Assembly (NCBI GenBank): GCA_003250355.1
Contig: QKGS01000101.1
Location: 1-64,000, forward strand
Length of the DNA stretch: 64,000 nt
Reading direction: 5' to 3'
From: Bacteroidota bacterium
GTDB taxonomy: Bacteria; Bacteroidota; Bacteroidia; Bacteroidales; SZUA-534
In this document: positions 26,366-36,565 of the stretch, piece by piece
Position numbering within the stretch: position 1 is the stretch's first letter
How the letters are laid out: each line of letters starts with the position of its first letter
Notes under the pieces: model-generated
Database searches by the model: none
Told to the model about the DNA's origin: nothing
What the model saw: only the letters and a program-made list of their open reading frames with translations
Program-made: the position numbers and the translations under genes

Positions 26366-28297
26366 TTACTTCACTCCAATGATTTTCAATTCTGTTCTTC
26401 TGTTTTTTGCTCTCCCTTGGGCAGTATTATTATCTCCAACAGGGTTTTCTTCGCCATATCCCTTGTAGGTTATATTTTCCTTCAATTCAGCAGGTATTTT
26501 CAATGCTTCCCATACAGCTTTAGCCCGTTTTAACGACAATTCTTTATTATATTCATCAGAAGCTGTATTATCGGTATACCCTCCTATCTCTATCAATAAT
26601 TGCGGGTTGTTTTTTATAAGCTTATTCAGCTTTTCTATTTCTATAAATGACTCTTTCAAAAGCTCATACGAATTATGGGCAAAAAATACATTGTTCAATA
26701 CTATTCTTTCGTTTTTCTCTATTTTCTGCAAGCCTATATTTAAAATAAAAGATTCATCGAGGTTTGAAACGGTATCGAGCGAAAAACCTGAAGAGTGAAA
26801 TAAATACCCCTCGCAATCGGCATTAAAAAGGTATTTTTCACCTGTTGGTAAGCATACAAGGTATTCGCCTGTTTCTTTTTCCGACTCCGACTGCATTACA
26901 GTATCGCCGTTACTTAAATCTACAAGACTAAATAATGCTTTAAGAGGTTCTTTTGTTTTTATGTCATATATTTTTCCCGACACATACAATGCGGGTGTTG
27001 GTCTAATGTTCTTTGGAAGTGTAAATGAATATATATTGCGTTCCCCCTTATTGCCCGACGAATAATAAGCTTTATCGCCTTTACTGTTTAAAATAAGTCC
27101 TATTTCATCTTGGTGAGTATTTATAGGGTATCCAATATTTTTAGGATTTATCCATTTTCCTGTACTATCTTTTTTTGCAGTATAAATATCGTGCATACCC
27201 AAACCATATTGCTTATTTGAACTAAAGTACATTGTTCTATTGTCGGCATGTATAAACGGAGCCATTTCATCGGCGTAAGTATTAATATCGCTACCCAAAT
27301 TGACCGGTTTTTGCCAATAACCCATAAAATCTTGCTCCGAACACCAGATATCAAACTCTCCTTCGCCTTCGGGGCGGTTTGAAGTAAAGTACAACTTGCG
27401 ATTATCGGGCGATAATGCCGGTTGCTTTTCTGAATAACGGGTATTAATAGCAGGGCCCGCATTAACTGGTTTTGACCACCCTTCGGGACTCCAAAACGAG
27501 AAGTAAATATCGCACATACCATAACCATCGTTTCGGTTACAGGCTGTAAAAACTATAACTTTACCATCGGCCGATATTTTGGGTGCACCATCGTTGTTTT
27601 CGGTATTTAATCTCCCTTCAATGGGTTTCCCTTTTGTCCACTCTCCATTTACATTACGGCTTATAAATATATCTTCATTTAAACCGTAATTTCCATAAAG
27701 GGTTCTTTTGGTAGAGTCGGTAAGCAAGCGAGTATATACCATATATGAACCATCGGCACTTACCGAAGGCCAATACTCGTCAATATTAGAATTTATACTG
27801 TCCGATAGTTTTTCAGGATTAAACTCAACCGGATTATTTATAAGTAATAATGCACTATCGCAAGCCGCCGCCAATAATTTGGCTTTCTCTACCGAAACTA
27901 TTCTAACACCATCTCGTGTTATAAATTTTAAAAATTCGTTTTTTGATTTTTCATATTCTCCAATATTCATATATGCCTTACCCATATTATATGGTAAATA
28001 AGGATGAAACATTGAATCTATTTCCATTACTTTATTATAGCAATCAATTACACTATTGTATTCACCTGCATAATCGTGAACCTCAGCTTTTAACAAATAA
28101 GCTTCTATAAACTTTGGCTCAGTTATTATAGCTTGTTCTAGTTTCGCTATAGCACTGTTAACTTGAACGCTTTTATAGTCTTGTATTGCTTCCTGATAAA
28201 GAGCAATAGCTTTTTTCGATTTTACCGAAAGTTTGTTTTGTGCCTGCGCAAATAAAATAGTACCGGCTAATACAAATAATAGAGTTATCTTTTTCAA
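26366..28297 (-). CDS. OmpA-family outer-membrane protein with TPR and WD40-like repeats
   Basis: The order is: signal peptide (MKKITLLFVLAGTILFAQAQ), TPR repeats (about 30-130), WD40-like PD40 repeats (about 190-400; recurring KLYFTSNRPEGEGEFDIW pattern), a carboxypeptidase-regulatory/CNA-like segment (about 415-490) and an OmpA peptidoglycan-binding domain (about 525-643, GGYTDNTASDEYNKELSLKR and KNRRTELKI). This is the standard PE-like/PorE-style architecture of Bacteroidota, where members anchor T9SS or motility complexes to peptidoglycan. The specific role here is not determined. Length and start are normal. Confidence 0.88.
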   Translation of the reverse strand: MKKITLLFVLAGTILFAQAQNKLSVKSKKAIALYQEAIQDYKSVQVNSAIAKLEQAIITEPKFIEAYLLKAEVHDYAGEYNSVIDCYNKVMEIDSMFHPYLPYNMGKAYMNIGEYEKSKNEFLKFITRDGVRIVSVEKAKLLAAACDSALLLINNPVEFNPEKLSDSINSNIDEYWPSVSADGSYMVYTRLLTDSTKRTLYGNYGLNEDIFISRNVNGEWTKGKPIEGRLNTENNDGAPKISADGKVIVFTACNRNDGYGMCDIYFSFWSPEGWSKPVNAGPAINTRYSEKQPALSPDNRKLYFTSNRPEGEGEFDIWCSEQDFMGYWQKPVNLGSDINTYADEMAPFIHADNRTMYFSSNKQYGLGMHDIYTAKKDSTGKWINPKNIGYPINTHQDEIGLILNSKGDKAYYSSGNKGERNIYSFTLPKNIRPTPALYVSGKIYDIKTKEPLKALFSLVDLSNGDTVMQSESEKETGEYLVCLPTGEKYLFNADCEGYLFHSSGFSLDTVSNLDESFILNIGLQKIEKNERIVLNNVFFAHNSYELLKESFIEIEKLNKLIKNNPQLLIEIGGYTDNTASDEYNKELSLKRAKAVWEALKIPAELKENITYKGYGEENPVGDNNTAQGRAKNRRTELKIIGVK

Positions 28298-28375
28298 AAT
28301 ATTTTTTCCTGAAATATAACTGTATAATGATAATGTTGCAACTATTGATAATGGATATAGAGCAAAAAATATAAA

Positions 28376-31300
28376 TTACTCTACTACAATTCGCTCAAAA
28401 AACCTCTCCTCATCGAATATCAACTCTAATACATATACACCAATCGATAATTGTTTAGTACTTATTTCAAATTCCCCGTTTGCCAATGAATATACCCCTG
28501 CCAACTCTCCCGATGCTGTATATAAATTTGCCTTTTCAATTTTATTAAGGCTACTTAAAACAATACTTTCACCTTGTAAAACCGGATTCTTATAAATAAC
28601 TCTATATGGTATGTGTGTATTATCGTCAGCATCAATCAAACTAGCCGACAATGTTATGTTTATACTAATATTACGATCTATTATATCAAAAGTACCATAA
28701 TATGTGTCATATCCATTAGCATATATAGTAAACGGCAAATTGTATCCGGTGGCAATTTCGTTTATTGTAACTATCGAAGTATCGCTATATATAGCCTTGT
28801 TATTCAAGTGTATAAAAATATTTGTGAGCGGAATATTTTCAACTCCCGTCAAATTAAAAACAGCACTATATAAACTTTCTCCTTTAATTAATTCAAATGA
28901 GAAATTCTCAGTATCATTATTTACACTAATAGTTTTATTTATTGTAACATAATCATTTTTACTTATAGTAATGTTTAATGTTCCATATTCTAACGAATCG
29001 AATGTAACCATACCACTCTGGTTAGTTTCCTGTATAATACCACCTATATCAACCAATGCTGAACTCAAAACACTGTCGCCCGAAGTTATTGTAAAGTTAC
29101 ACTGTGCAGTTCGTTTTTTTACTTCAATATCAATAGGGCCCTGATCTGATATAAATGAGTAAGTACCTGTTTTATCGAATATTGAATAGTGCGACACTGT
29201 ATAATTATAACTACCAGGTTCTAATTTTTCAAAGGTAGCTTCGCCTGTTTCGTCGGTATATTCTACTAAGCCGGCATACTCTACTCGGGCATTAACAACA
29301 GGCACTAAATTGCTTATAACTCTTAAACAAACATCGGGATAAGGGGTCATTATTACGGTAAGCGATGTGTCGGAAACAAATTCATTCAACTGCGATTTGT
29401 ATGATTGATACCCTCCTGCATTTACTACTATCTGTTTTGTAAATACTTCAAGAACACTCTCAAAAACAGCAACCCCTTTACTATCGGTTGTTACTGTTTT
29501 GTTACCTAACGTAACTGTAGCATTATTTAAAATATCAATCCCATCGGAAACAATAACTGAAACTGTATATTTATTTGCAGGATAAATATAAGCTTCCCAC
29601 CCTGCTCTTGTGGTACTCATATCGGAAATAAACCTGAATGTTAGTGCGCCGCTATTATTCTGACTCAGAACAACACTCGGCACACCATTGCTACAAAACG
29701 ATGAAATCAATTTATCAGATTTTGTTGTTCCATCGTATATATACAGTTTATCGTAACATGAGCTTCCATTTGGTTCTATATCAACAGAATAAAATTCAAC
29801 TATTAACCCTTCGGCAGGGTTAATTGGTACAAATGTAGCAGTATAGTCTTCGCGGTTTCCATAATCGGCCGAAATACCACCCGAATCATAAAACTTGGCC
29901 GATGAAACATATATAACTGTATCTTTCATATTTATTTCCGGCTCTTTTCCCATTACTATTTTTACACTTCCGATAAATGTATATTGCCCCACTTCGCCGG
30001 CTATTATTTTATACTTTACATATGATTCTATTCCCGATATAAAATCGGCAGATGCTTTAATATCATACAATACAGTATCACTACTCCCCGAAGGTAAATT
30101 ATTAACATTCACAGTATCGCTAACCACCGTTAATACTTCTGTATTATTATCGTAAAGTACCAGCTTTACATTATTAATTGCTGCACCACCGGTATTTTTA
30201 ACTATTATGTCAATACTTACCTGCTCCAATGTATCAATTATTCCGTCGCCATTGCCTGAGCCTCCTATTACATCAATTGTATGTAAAACTGCTGAAATAG
30301 CAGGTGCATTTACCCTTAAAGGAATTGTGGTATTACTTTGCTTATTGTTATCGAATTTTACTTTTGTTACAACACTAGGTATAGAATTATCGGCAACATT
30401 ATTGTTAACAATCACCGGAAGGTTTTCAATATAATAGGTCGATAACACATTCATACTACTAACCTGAATACTATCTGTAATATATTTAAAATTATTACTT
30501 TGCTCAAGTAGAAGCTTTGCAATGCTGTTAGTGGCATTACCAATATTTTTAAGTTCTATATTCAAATAAACTGTATCGCTGAAATTAGCTTCTGTAATTG
30601 GCTCTGAATTTTTATTTTCAAAACTGTAATCAGAAACTATTATATAAGAACCATTGGGCGGAACTATACTTAGTGTGTCAATATGAGGTAAATAATCGGG
30701 GTGCGATACCACTAATTCAACACAGTTGCTGCAAACATAGTTAAAAGGTGTAAAGTTAAGAGTTGCTATGCCGGTTGAACCTGCTTTACCGGTTGCTACT
30801 ATATCATTATTTACAGTAAGTGAAACTATTGCATTTTCTATTGTAGCAACATTGATATTGCCCTGCTCTACCAACAATTGCGAATTATATGTAGCAGGCA
30901 CTTTGCTATAGTTCTTTCTGCGAACTATTAACGAAGGGTCGCCCGATAAGTTGTAAACCTCCCAATAGTACTTTTTCAATGCCGATGTTGTTCCCTGAAC
31001 AGCCATATTGCCAAACCACATAAAGTCGAATGCTGTTTGTGTCCATTGGGTTTGCGACTCACCGTGCTGATGAAACCACGAATCCCATACGCCCATACTG
31101 CTTTGTTCGTATGTCGGGTTTGTAACAAATTTATTTATCGACCCTACACCCCAGTAATAGTCTTCCTCCCAATAAGAATCATCGGTGGTTCCAACATATG
31201 CGACTGCTCCTTTATCTTTTACTTTAACCACCTGTTCGCCAAATGATGTAGTATTAAACATATACGAGTCGCAACAATTACTAATGTAGAAGGGGTATTT

Positions 31301-32650
31301 GTTATTAATATTAGTGCCATTTATATCGCCAATAGTAAGCGAGGGATTCAACCAGCCCGATGAAACACAGTGTGCTGTATAGTAAACTATTCCTGCACTT
31401 GAGTTAATATTGTTCAATATTGCCGGTTTTGCAGCTTCGCTATTCGATATTATTGGTGAGCCTGCCCCATATAAATAGTATTTTGGAGTTATTCCATTAT
31501 TTATATTAGCATAATAATTGAGAAAATAGTTAACCGGCCCATTGCAGTAAACAGGTGCAAAACTATTATCGACACCGGCTACGTAAATATGGGTATCTTG
31601 ATATGCCATATCAACAAGCCCTTTTTGAACCACTATATTTTTATGAATAATATTTCCAAGTTCGGCAGCTGAATTAACCGACATACGACCATACTGCGCC
31701 TCCGGAAAATAATCGCCGGTAAACTCACCATAATATAAATCGGTTACATGACCTTCCGACGACCACGATGGTATTTGGTCTACGTCGCCTATTAATAGAA
31801 CATATCCAAGTCCGGTTGCTGACTCATATATATTTTTCAAATACGCCTTTATACTATCTTTTGAATTAACTGAAATATGTTGACCTATATATAGTTCCTG
31901 AACATTAAAGCCTGTTTGTTTTTTCCATTTTATAAACTCTTGCAAGGTATCTTTATATGCCGGCGGCGATACAATAACATATTTGTTGCTAAGATTATAA
32001 CTACTGCTTTTTACTGCCCCAACATTATCAATTATTAACGAACTTTCGGCACTTGAAGTACCTTTAGTTGAAATAGTAGCACTTAAGCCTTTATCGGTTT
32101 TAATTTTTCCCTTTACCGGATTGTACGAAACAGGATTATATGTAAGCTCATAAATATCGAGATTATTGAGCTGACCAACTTTAACCAATTCGGTAAGCTG
32201 CTTTCCGGTATACTCATTTTTAAAATATACAGGGTTAAGTTTATTATTATTTGTATTAACCTCTTCCGATTTGCTTTGCGATTCTTTTGCTGCTGCTATA
32301 TAATTATTGACCTGTGTTGTGTTTAAAAACACTTTTTTTAACAAGCTCTTTTTTACATTAATCTTTAATTCGGTTCCGTGTGGTACAGCTATAAGCTTAG
32401 TTACTGAAGGGAGGTTGGGATAACCTTTAGCAAAGCTTTTCATAAACCCTTCAGCTTCTATTTGTGTGTATAAAGTATCATTTATATAAATATTGGATAA
32501 TTCAATTTCGGGAGGTGAAAACGATATTTCTGCCTTATTGGCACTAATTATATCATAATTGAATATTTTACTATTGCTTTGTGGTTCTACTGCCAACAAA
32601 TCTAAGGCATAGAATAAAAACAATAATATGATATATATATATTTAAACAT
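28376..32650 (-). CDS. Gingipain-like C25 cysteine protease with CUB and T9SS domains
   Basis: The start is placed at MFKYIYIILLFLFYALDLLA, a signal peptide, 21 codons inside the longest frame. A pro-region of about 220 residues precedes a C25 catalytic domain with the likely His in YYTAHC (about 423) and Cys in ISNCCDS (about 458). Two cysteines sit side by side at the active site, so which acts is uncertain. Ig-like repeats follow, then a CUB domain (about 907-1010), three carboxypeptidase-regulatory-like modules and a T9SS C-terminal domain (last 80 residues, ending ERIVVE). It is a secreted surface protease of 1424 aa. Confidence 0.85.
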   Translation of the reverse strand: MFKYIYIILLFLFYALDLLAVEPQSNSKIFNYDIISANKAEISFSPPEIELSNIYINDTLYTQIEAEGFMKSFAKGYPNLPSVTKLIAVPHGTELKINVKKSLLKKVFLNTTQVNNYIAAAKESQSKSEEVNTNNNKLNPVYFKNEYTGKQLTELVKVGQLNNLDIYELTYNPVSYNPVKGKIKTDKGLSATISTKGTSSAESSLIIDNVGAVKSSSYNLSNKYVIVSPPAYKDTLQEFIKWKKQTGFNVQELYIGQHISVNSKDSIKAYLKNIYESATGLGYVLLIGDVDQIPSWSSEGHVTDLYYGEFTGDYFPEAQYGRMSVNSAAELGNIIHKNIVVQKGLVDMAYQDTHIYVAGVDNSFAPVYCNGPVNYFLNYYANINNGITPKYYLYGAGSPIISNSEAAKPAILNNINSSAGIVYYTAHCVSSGWLNPSLTIGDINGTNINNKYPFYISNCCDSYMFNTTSFGEQVVKVKDKGAVAYVGTTDDSYWEEDYYWGVGSINKFVTNPTYEQSSMGVWDSWFHQHGESQTQWTQTAFDFMWFGNMAVQGTTSALKKYYWEVYNLSGDPSLIVRRKNYSKVPATYNSQLLVEQGNINVATIENAIVSLTVNNDIVATGKAGSTGIATLNFTPFNYVCSNCVELVVSHPDYLPHIDTLSIVPPNGSYIIVSDYSFENKNSEPITEANFSDTVYLNIELKNIGNATNSIAKLLLEQSNNFKYITDSIQVSSMNVLSTYYIENLPVIVNNNVADNSIPSVVTKVKFDNNKQSNTTIPLRVNAPAISAVLHTIDVIGGSGNGDGIIDTLEQVSIDIIVKNTGGAAINNVKLVLYDNNTEVLTVVSDTVNVNNLPSGSSDTVLYDIKASADFISGIESYVKYKIIAGEVGQYTFIGSVKIVMGKEPEINMKDTVIYVSSAKFYDSGGISADYGNREDYTATFVPINPAEGLIVEFYSVDIEPNGSSCYDKLYIYDGTTKSDKLISSFCSNGVPSVVLSQNNSGALTFRFISDMSTTRAGWEAYIYPANKYTVSVIVSDGIDILNNATVTLGNKTVTTDSKGVAVFESVLEVFTKQIVVNAGGYQSYKSQLNEFVSDTSLTVIMTPYPDVCLRVISNLVPVVNARVEYAGLVEYTDETGEATFEKLEPGSYNYTVSHYSIFDKTGTYSFISDQGPIDIEVKKRTAQCNFTITSGDSVLSSALVDIGGIIQETNQSGMVTFDSLEYGTLNITISKNDYVTINKTISVNNDTENFSFELIKGESLYSAVFNLTGVENIPLTNIFIHLNNKAIYSDTSIVTINEIATGYNLPFTIYANGYDTYYGTFDIIDRNISINITLSASLIDADDNTHIPYRVIYKNPVLQGESIVLSSLNKIEKANLYTASGELAGVYSLANGEFEISTKQLSIGVYVLELIFDEERFFERIVVE

Positions 32651-32866
32651 AAACTTCTGATTATAAGTAACTACAAATATACTACATTTTTCACGGTTGT
32701 ATAAGTTGTTCATAAATCAAAACAGTAAGCTAATCAAGTATTGGTGAATATAAGTTACGATTATTTATATAACATTACGCAACCTTAAAAATATTTTCAC
32801 ATCTTTAAACAAAAAAGGGCTTAATAATGTTTAGAGCCGTTTAGTTATAACTTAATTCATTGCATT

Positions 32867-33526
32867 ATGAGAAAGATTGTATTATTATTAGCAATAGTAC
32901 TAATGGTTTCATCGGCAAAGGCTGATGTATTTTCGTGGGGTATTAAAGGGGGTATTAACTCTTCAAAACTGAAATTCAGCGACATAACAATTAACGACCC
33001 TAATAATACCGCCAATGGTTTAACTTTTAAGCCGTCGTCGTATGAGGTTGGGTTTCACTTTGGTGCATTTGCAAGGGTAAAAATAGCAATGTTATATTTT
33101 CAGCCTGAGCTTATATATACTAACCTAAGTGCCGGTATTGATGTAAAAGACCCTATTAATACAATTGGAAGCAGTAAGGGTAAACTTCAGTATCACAATA
33201 TTGATGTGCCACTTATGCTAGGTTGGAAAATTGGTCCAGGACGTTTCAATTTAGGTCCGGTTATGACATTCAACGTAAGTAAAAACCTGAAAGAGGCAAC
33301 CGCTCAAGCGAAAGAAACTATTGATACTTTTTCTAAATCGTCCAAGGCTATTAACTTTGGAGGTCAGGTTGGTGTAGGGTTAGATATATTGAAAACAGTT
33401 ACTCTCGATTTGAAATATGAGTTCGGACTAAGCAAGTTTGGCGATGGTGTTACTATTGGGGGCAAACAATTTGCTACCGACCAACGTCAAAGTCAAATTA
33501 TTGCCAGTTTGGGTATAATGTTTTAA
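32867..33526 (+). CDS. Outer-membrane beta-barrel protein, 219 aa
   Basis: The signal peptide MRKIVLLLAIVLMVSSAKA is followed by alternating amphipathic strands with GIKGGINSSKL at the start and a C-terminal QIIASLGIMF ending in Phe, the pattern of PorT-type/OmpX-like barrels of Bacteroidota. Proteins of this kind are small outer-membrane barrels, including PorT of the T9SS, but this one cannot be equated with PorT from sequence alone. It is monocistronic with a clear terminator behind it. Confidence 0.8.
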   Translation: MRKIVLLLAIVLMVSSAKADVFSWGIKGGINSSKLKFSDITINDPNNTANGLTFKPSSYEVGFHFGAFARVKIAMLYFQPELIYTNLSAGIDVKDPINTIGSSKGKLQYHNIDVPLMLGWKIGPGRFNLGPVMTFNVSKNLKEATAQAKETIDTFSKSSKAINFGGQVGVGLDILKTVTLDLKYEFGLSKFGDGVTIGGKQFATDQRQSQIIASLGIMF

Positions 33527-33531
33527 AACAT

Positions 33532-33563
33532 AACAAAAAAGCCTCTTGCGAGGCTTTTTTGTT
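33532..33563. terminator. Bidirectional terminator between barrel gene and nhaA
   Basis: AACAAAAAAGCCTC (33532-33545), loop TTGC, GAGGCTTTTTTGTT (33550-33563). It lies between two convergent genes and can stop both. Confidence 0.92.
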
Positions 33564-33564
33564 A

Positions 33565-34902
33565 TCAGCTATTTTGCTTAATGTATTCTTCACAATCAAT
33601 ATCATCATCATCGGTTTGTTCAGGCATATTGCGTAAGCTTATTTTAAGTATCACATATCCTATTATACTTGCAGCCAACGACCCTATAATAATACCAGTT
33701 TTTGAGCCGTCAATTAAGGCAGCATCAGTATAGGCAAGGCCGGAAATGAACAGAGCCATGGTAAATCCTAATCCACCCAAAAAGCTTACTCCAATAAGCT
33801 GATTCCAATTTACACTTTCGGGCAAATTTGCAAGTTTTAGTTTTACTGCAAGTAATGCAAATAGTGTTATACCAATAAATTTACCAAATACCATAGATGC
33901 TGCCAAATCCCATGAAAGGTCAATTATCTCGCCTCTGAGGTCAACACCGGCATTTGCAAAAGCAAACAAAGGCATTATTACATATATTACCCACCCATGA
34001 AGCTTGTGTTCCATATGCTGAAGTGGCGATATGGTTTTATGTGTAAGGCTTTCAAGTGTATATATAGCTCCACGCTGGGGTTTGGTAAGAAAATCGGGGA
34101 TATGGTCTTCGGCACATTTCATTTGCTCAATAGCTATTCGCGATTTTGAATAAAATTTGAATGTATCTATTTTGCGTTTTACCGGTACTGTAAAGGCTAA
34201 AAGAATACCTGCTATTGTTGGGTGAATACCCGATTTCAGAAATAGTATCCATACAACAATAGCTGCGATTGTAAATATGTATCTTGAATACATTTTGTAA
34301 TATCCCATAACAAATAGTGCTACTAATATTGCAAGTGCAATTATTAAAAGATTCCATTGTATAGTACCACTATAAAAAACTGCTATTACCAAAACTGCTC
34401 CAATATCGTCAACTATTGCAAATGCTGTTAAAAATACCTTTAATCCTAATGGTACACGTTTACCTAACAATTGTAATATACCAAGTGTAAATGCAATATC
34501 GGTAGCCATAGGTATTCCCCAACCTTCAATACCGGCACTAGTGCTATGTAAAGCAAAGAACATAGCTACCGGAATAAGCATACCTCCTACAGCGCCAAAA
34601 ACCGGAAGGGTTGCCTTTTTTATGTCATTCAACTCACCTACAAGTATTTCGCGCTTTATTTCAAGACCTATAACAAAAAAGAATATTGCCATTAATCCAT
34701 CATTTATCCAATGGATTAGGGTCTCATTCAGGTTAAAATTTATAAGACCTATTTTAAGTTTTTGTTGCCAAAATACCTGATAGTAATCGCCCAACGGGCT
34801 ATTAGCGATAATTAGTGCCGCAACTGTTGCTATCATTAATAGTATACTTCCTGCTATTTCAAGTTTAAAAAACTGTTCAAACGGTTTGCGTATGTAATCC
34901 AT
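33565..34902 (-). CDS. nhaA: Na+/H+ antiporter NhaA
   Basis: The 445-aa membrane protein matches NhaA: the N-terminal segment IANSPLGDYY, about twelve hydrophobic spans, and the paired aspartates in the functional core (ATDIAFTLGILQLLGKRVP and FLTAFAIVDDIGAVLVIA). It exchanges external protons for internal sodium and handles alkaline or salt stress. A cytoplasmic C-terminal tail (QTDDDDIDCEEYIKQ) is acidic. The upstream spacer is short and contains the terminator of the HNH gene, so nhaA is its own transcript. Confidence 0.95.
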   Translation of the reverse strand: MDYIRKPFEQFFKLEIAGSILLMIATVAALIIANSPLGDYYQVFWQQKLKIGLINFNLNETLIHWINDGLMAIFFFVIGLEIKREILVGELNDIKKATLPVFGAVGGMLIPVAMFFALHSTSAGIEGWGIPMATDIAFTLGILQLLGKRVPLGLKVFLTAFAIVDDIGAVLVIAVFYSGTIQWNLLIIALAILVALFVMGYYKMYSRYIFTIAAIVVWILFLKSGIHPTIAGILLAFTVPVKRKIDTFKFYSKSRIAIEQMKCAEDHIPDFLTKPQRGAIYTLESLTHKTISPLQHMEHKLHGWVIYVIMPLFAFANAGVDLRGEIIDLSWDLAASMVFGKFIGITLFALLAVKLKLANLPESVNWNQLIGVSFLGGLGFTMALFISGLAYTDAALIDGSKTGIIIGSLAASIIGYVILKISLRNMPEQTDDDDIDCEEYIKQNS

Positions 34903-34967
34903 ATTTCTCTATTTTTTGAGTAAATTTAAAAATAATAACATCTTACAAATGAATTATGTTTATATAA

Positions 34968-34993
34968 AAAAACCGCCAGTCGGCGGTTTTTTT
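34968..34993. terminator. Terminator of the HNH/HTH gene
   Basis: AAAAACCGCC (34968-34977), loop AGTC, GGCGG followed by seven T (34982-34993). It overlaps the stop codon of the minus-strand HNH gene and protects nhaA from readthrough. Confidence 0.9.
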
Positions 34994-35723
34994 ATACGTT
35001 ATAATCGATTTTTGTTTTTCGCTTACCATGTATTATTGGCTGACCATTAAGTCCTTTTGTACCATCATTGGGAAATTTACCTTCGTCGAATTTACCTTTC
35101 CATCGGTATATTGTTTCATATGTAATACCGGTCATTGCAGCTATTTGCTTATTGGAATGTTTTCCGGCTTTAAAAAATTCAGCCACCATTGTTTTAATTT
35201 CATGCCCGTATTTACGCGACGCAACTTTATTTTTACAGTAACGCTGTCGTATTCGGGTTATTGACATATCAGAAACTCCATATTCTTTTGCTATCACCTT
35301 GGCCATTTCTCCATTGTCAAGCCTTTTTGCAATTTTCTCTGCATCATCTTTACTTATCTGCGATGTTTTACGTTGAATACTTGCACCAACAAATACACCG
35401 TTTTGCTTTTGTATTTCAACTAAACCTTTTGCTGTACACCACTGCAAATTAGTATAGTCATTGTTTTCTAAATCGCCGTCGGTATGTACAACCAACTTTT
35501 TCGATACAGGAGCTGTATTAGTTACAAAAGCCATAGCAACCAACCTATGCACATAATATGTTCTGCTTTTTACAGTTACCTGTAAATACTTAACATTATT
35601 ACCCATAGTTGTAATTTTTAGCTCTTTATCGTCAAGCAAAACTTTAGTGCCGTTAGCATTTATTTGCACACCAGTCATTCCGGGCACTTTCTTGAAAATA
35701 CCCGATAATTCAACTTGTTCCAT
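34992..35723 (-). CDS. HNH-type protein with helix-turn-helix domains
   Basis: Residues of about 55-100 resemble an HNH_3/NUMOD-associated fold (YYVHRLVAMAFV, then VVHTDGDLENNDYTNLQW), as in homing-type and phage endonucleases. Behind it are two DNA-binding segments, IAKEYGVSDMSITRIRQRY (about 145-165) and IAAMTGITYETIYRWKGKF (about 190-210). The combination is that of a DNA-binding nuclease or a regulator derived from one. It is a lone gene with its own terminator and a perfect palindrome upstream. A mobile origin is possible; no terminal repeats are seen. Confidence 0.7.
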   Translation of the reverse strand: MEQVELSGIFKKVPGMTGVQINANGTKVLLDDKELKITTMGNNVKYLQVTVKSRTYYVHRLVAMAFVTNTAPVSKKLVVHTDGDLENNDYTNLQWCTAKGLVEIQKQNGVFVGASIQRKTSQISKDDAEKIAKRLDNGEMAKVIAKEYGVSDMSITRIRQRYCKNKVASRKYGHEIKTMVAEFFKAGKHSNKQIAAMTGITYETIYRWKGKFDEGKFPNDGTKGLNGQPIIHGKRKTKIDYNV

Positions 35724-35758
35724 TGAATACCTTTCTTTATTAATTTGTATACCCTATT

Positions 35759-35775
35759 GTAAGCAAGTTGCTTAC
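35759..35775. promoter_or_regulatory. Perfect 17-bp dyad upstream of the HNH/HTH gene
   Basis: GTAAGCAA (35759-35766), one spacer base, TTGCTTAC (35768-35775), 36 bases before the start codon. Its place in the promoter region suggests an operator, perhaps bound by the helix-turn-helix protein it precedes. Confidence 0.5.
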
Positions 35776-35839
35776 TACAACAAAAATATATAAATATATT
35801 TTTTTACAAATTTTTTACACTCTTATTTTTCAATAAAAG

Positions 35840-36547
35840 CTAATAATCGGCATTAGAATTTAATCCTTCAAGAATATTAACAGTAGACGATGTTCCGAAA
35901 CGTGTTGCTCCTAATGCATATAGTTTCTCAATATCACTTATACTTTTTATTCCACCCGATGCCTTAACCGATACTGTATGTGCAGAGTTTTTTCGCATTA
36001 AGTCAATATGGTGCAAGGTAGCTCCCATAGCTTTCATATTACCGGAACTATCACTGATAAAGCCAAACCCGGTCGATGTTTTTACAAACGCCACTCCTGC
36101 TTTGGAGCATATATCACACAATATAATTATTTGTTCATCAGACAAATATGCCGTTTCAAATATAACTTTTACTATACCTCCGTGGTCTTTAACAACGCTG
36201 TTTATCGAACCTATTTCATTTAAAATATATTTATAATCGCCATCGGTTACTTTACCGTTATTTATAACCATATCTATTTCAACAGCTCCGTGTTTACAAG
36301 CTTGCTCGGCTTCTGCTACTTTTATGTCAATGCTGCTGTTTCCATGTGGAAATCCTATAACAGTACCCACCATTACATTGGTATGCTTTAACAAACTTAC
36401 TGCATCGTTAACAGCATAAGGCTTAACACATACCGATGCTACATTATATTTTTCTGCAATTTTACATTCTGCTATAAGTGCTTCCTTTCCTTGCGTTGGG
36501 TGCAAAATAGCATGGTCTATCATTTTTGCAATTTGCTCTTTAGTCAT
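35840..36547 (-). CDS. deoC: Deoxyribose-phosphate aldolase
   Basis: DeoC splits 2-deoxyribose 5-phosphate into glyceraldehyde 3-phosphate and acetaldehyde in nucleoside catabolism. The class I aldolase lysines are seen in VKVIFETAYL, FVKTSTGFG (Schiff-base lysine) and SVKASGGIKS, and the C terminus has FGTSSTVNILEG, the phosphate-binding end of the barrel. The 235-aa length is normal. It is followed on the same strand by no closely linked gene; an MscS gene ends 18 bases upstream of its start. Confidence 0.95.
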   Translation of the reverse strand: MTKEQIAKMIDHAILHPTQGKEALIAECKIAEKYNVASVCVKPYAVNDAVSLLKHTNVMVGTVIGFPHGNSSIDIKVAEAEQACKHGAVEIDMVINNGKVTDGDYKYILNEIGSINSVVKDHGGIVKVIFETAYLSDEQIIILCDICSKAGVAFVKTSTGFGFISDSSGNMKAMGATLHHIDLMRKNSAHTVSVKASGGIKSISDIEKLYALGATRFGTSSTVNILEGLNSNADY

Positions 36548-36565
36548 GTTTCAATATTTATTCTA

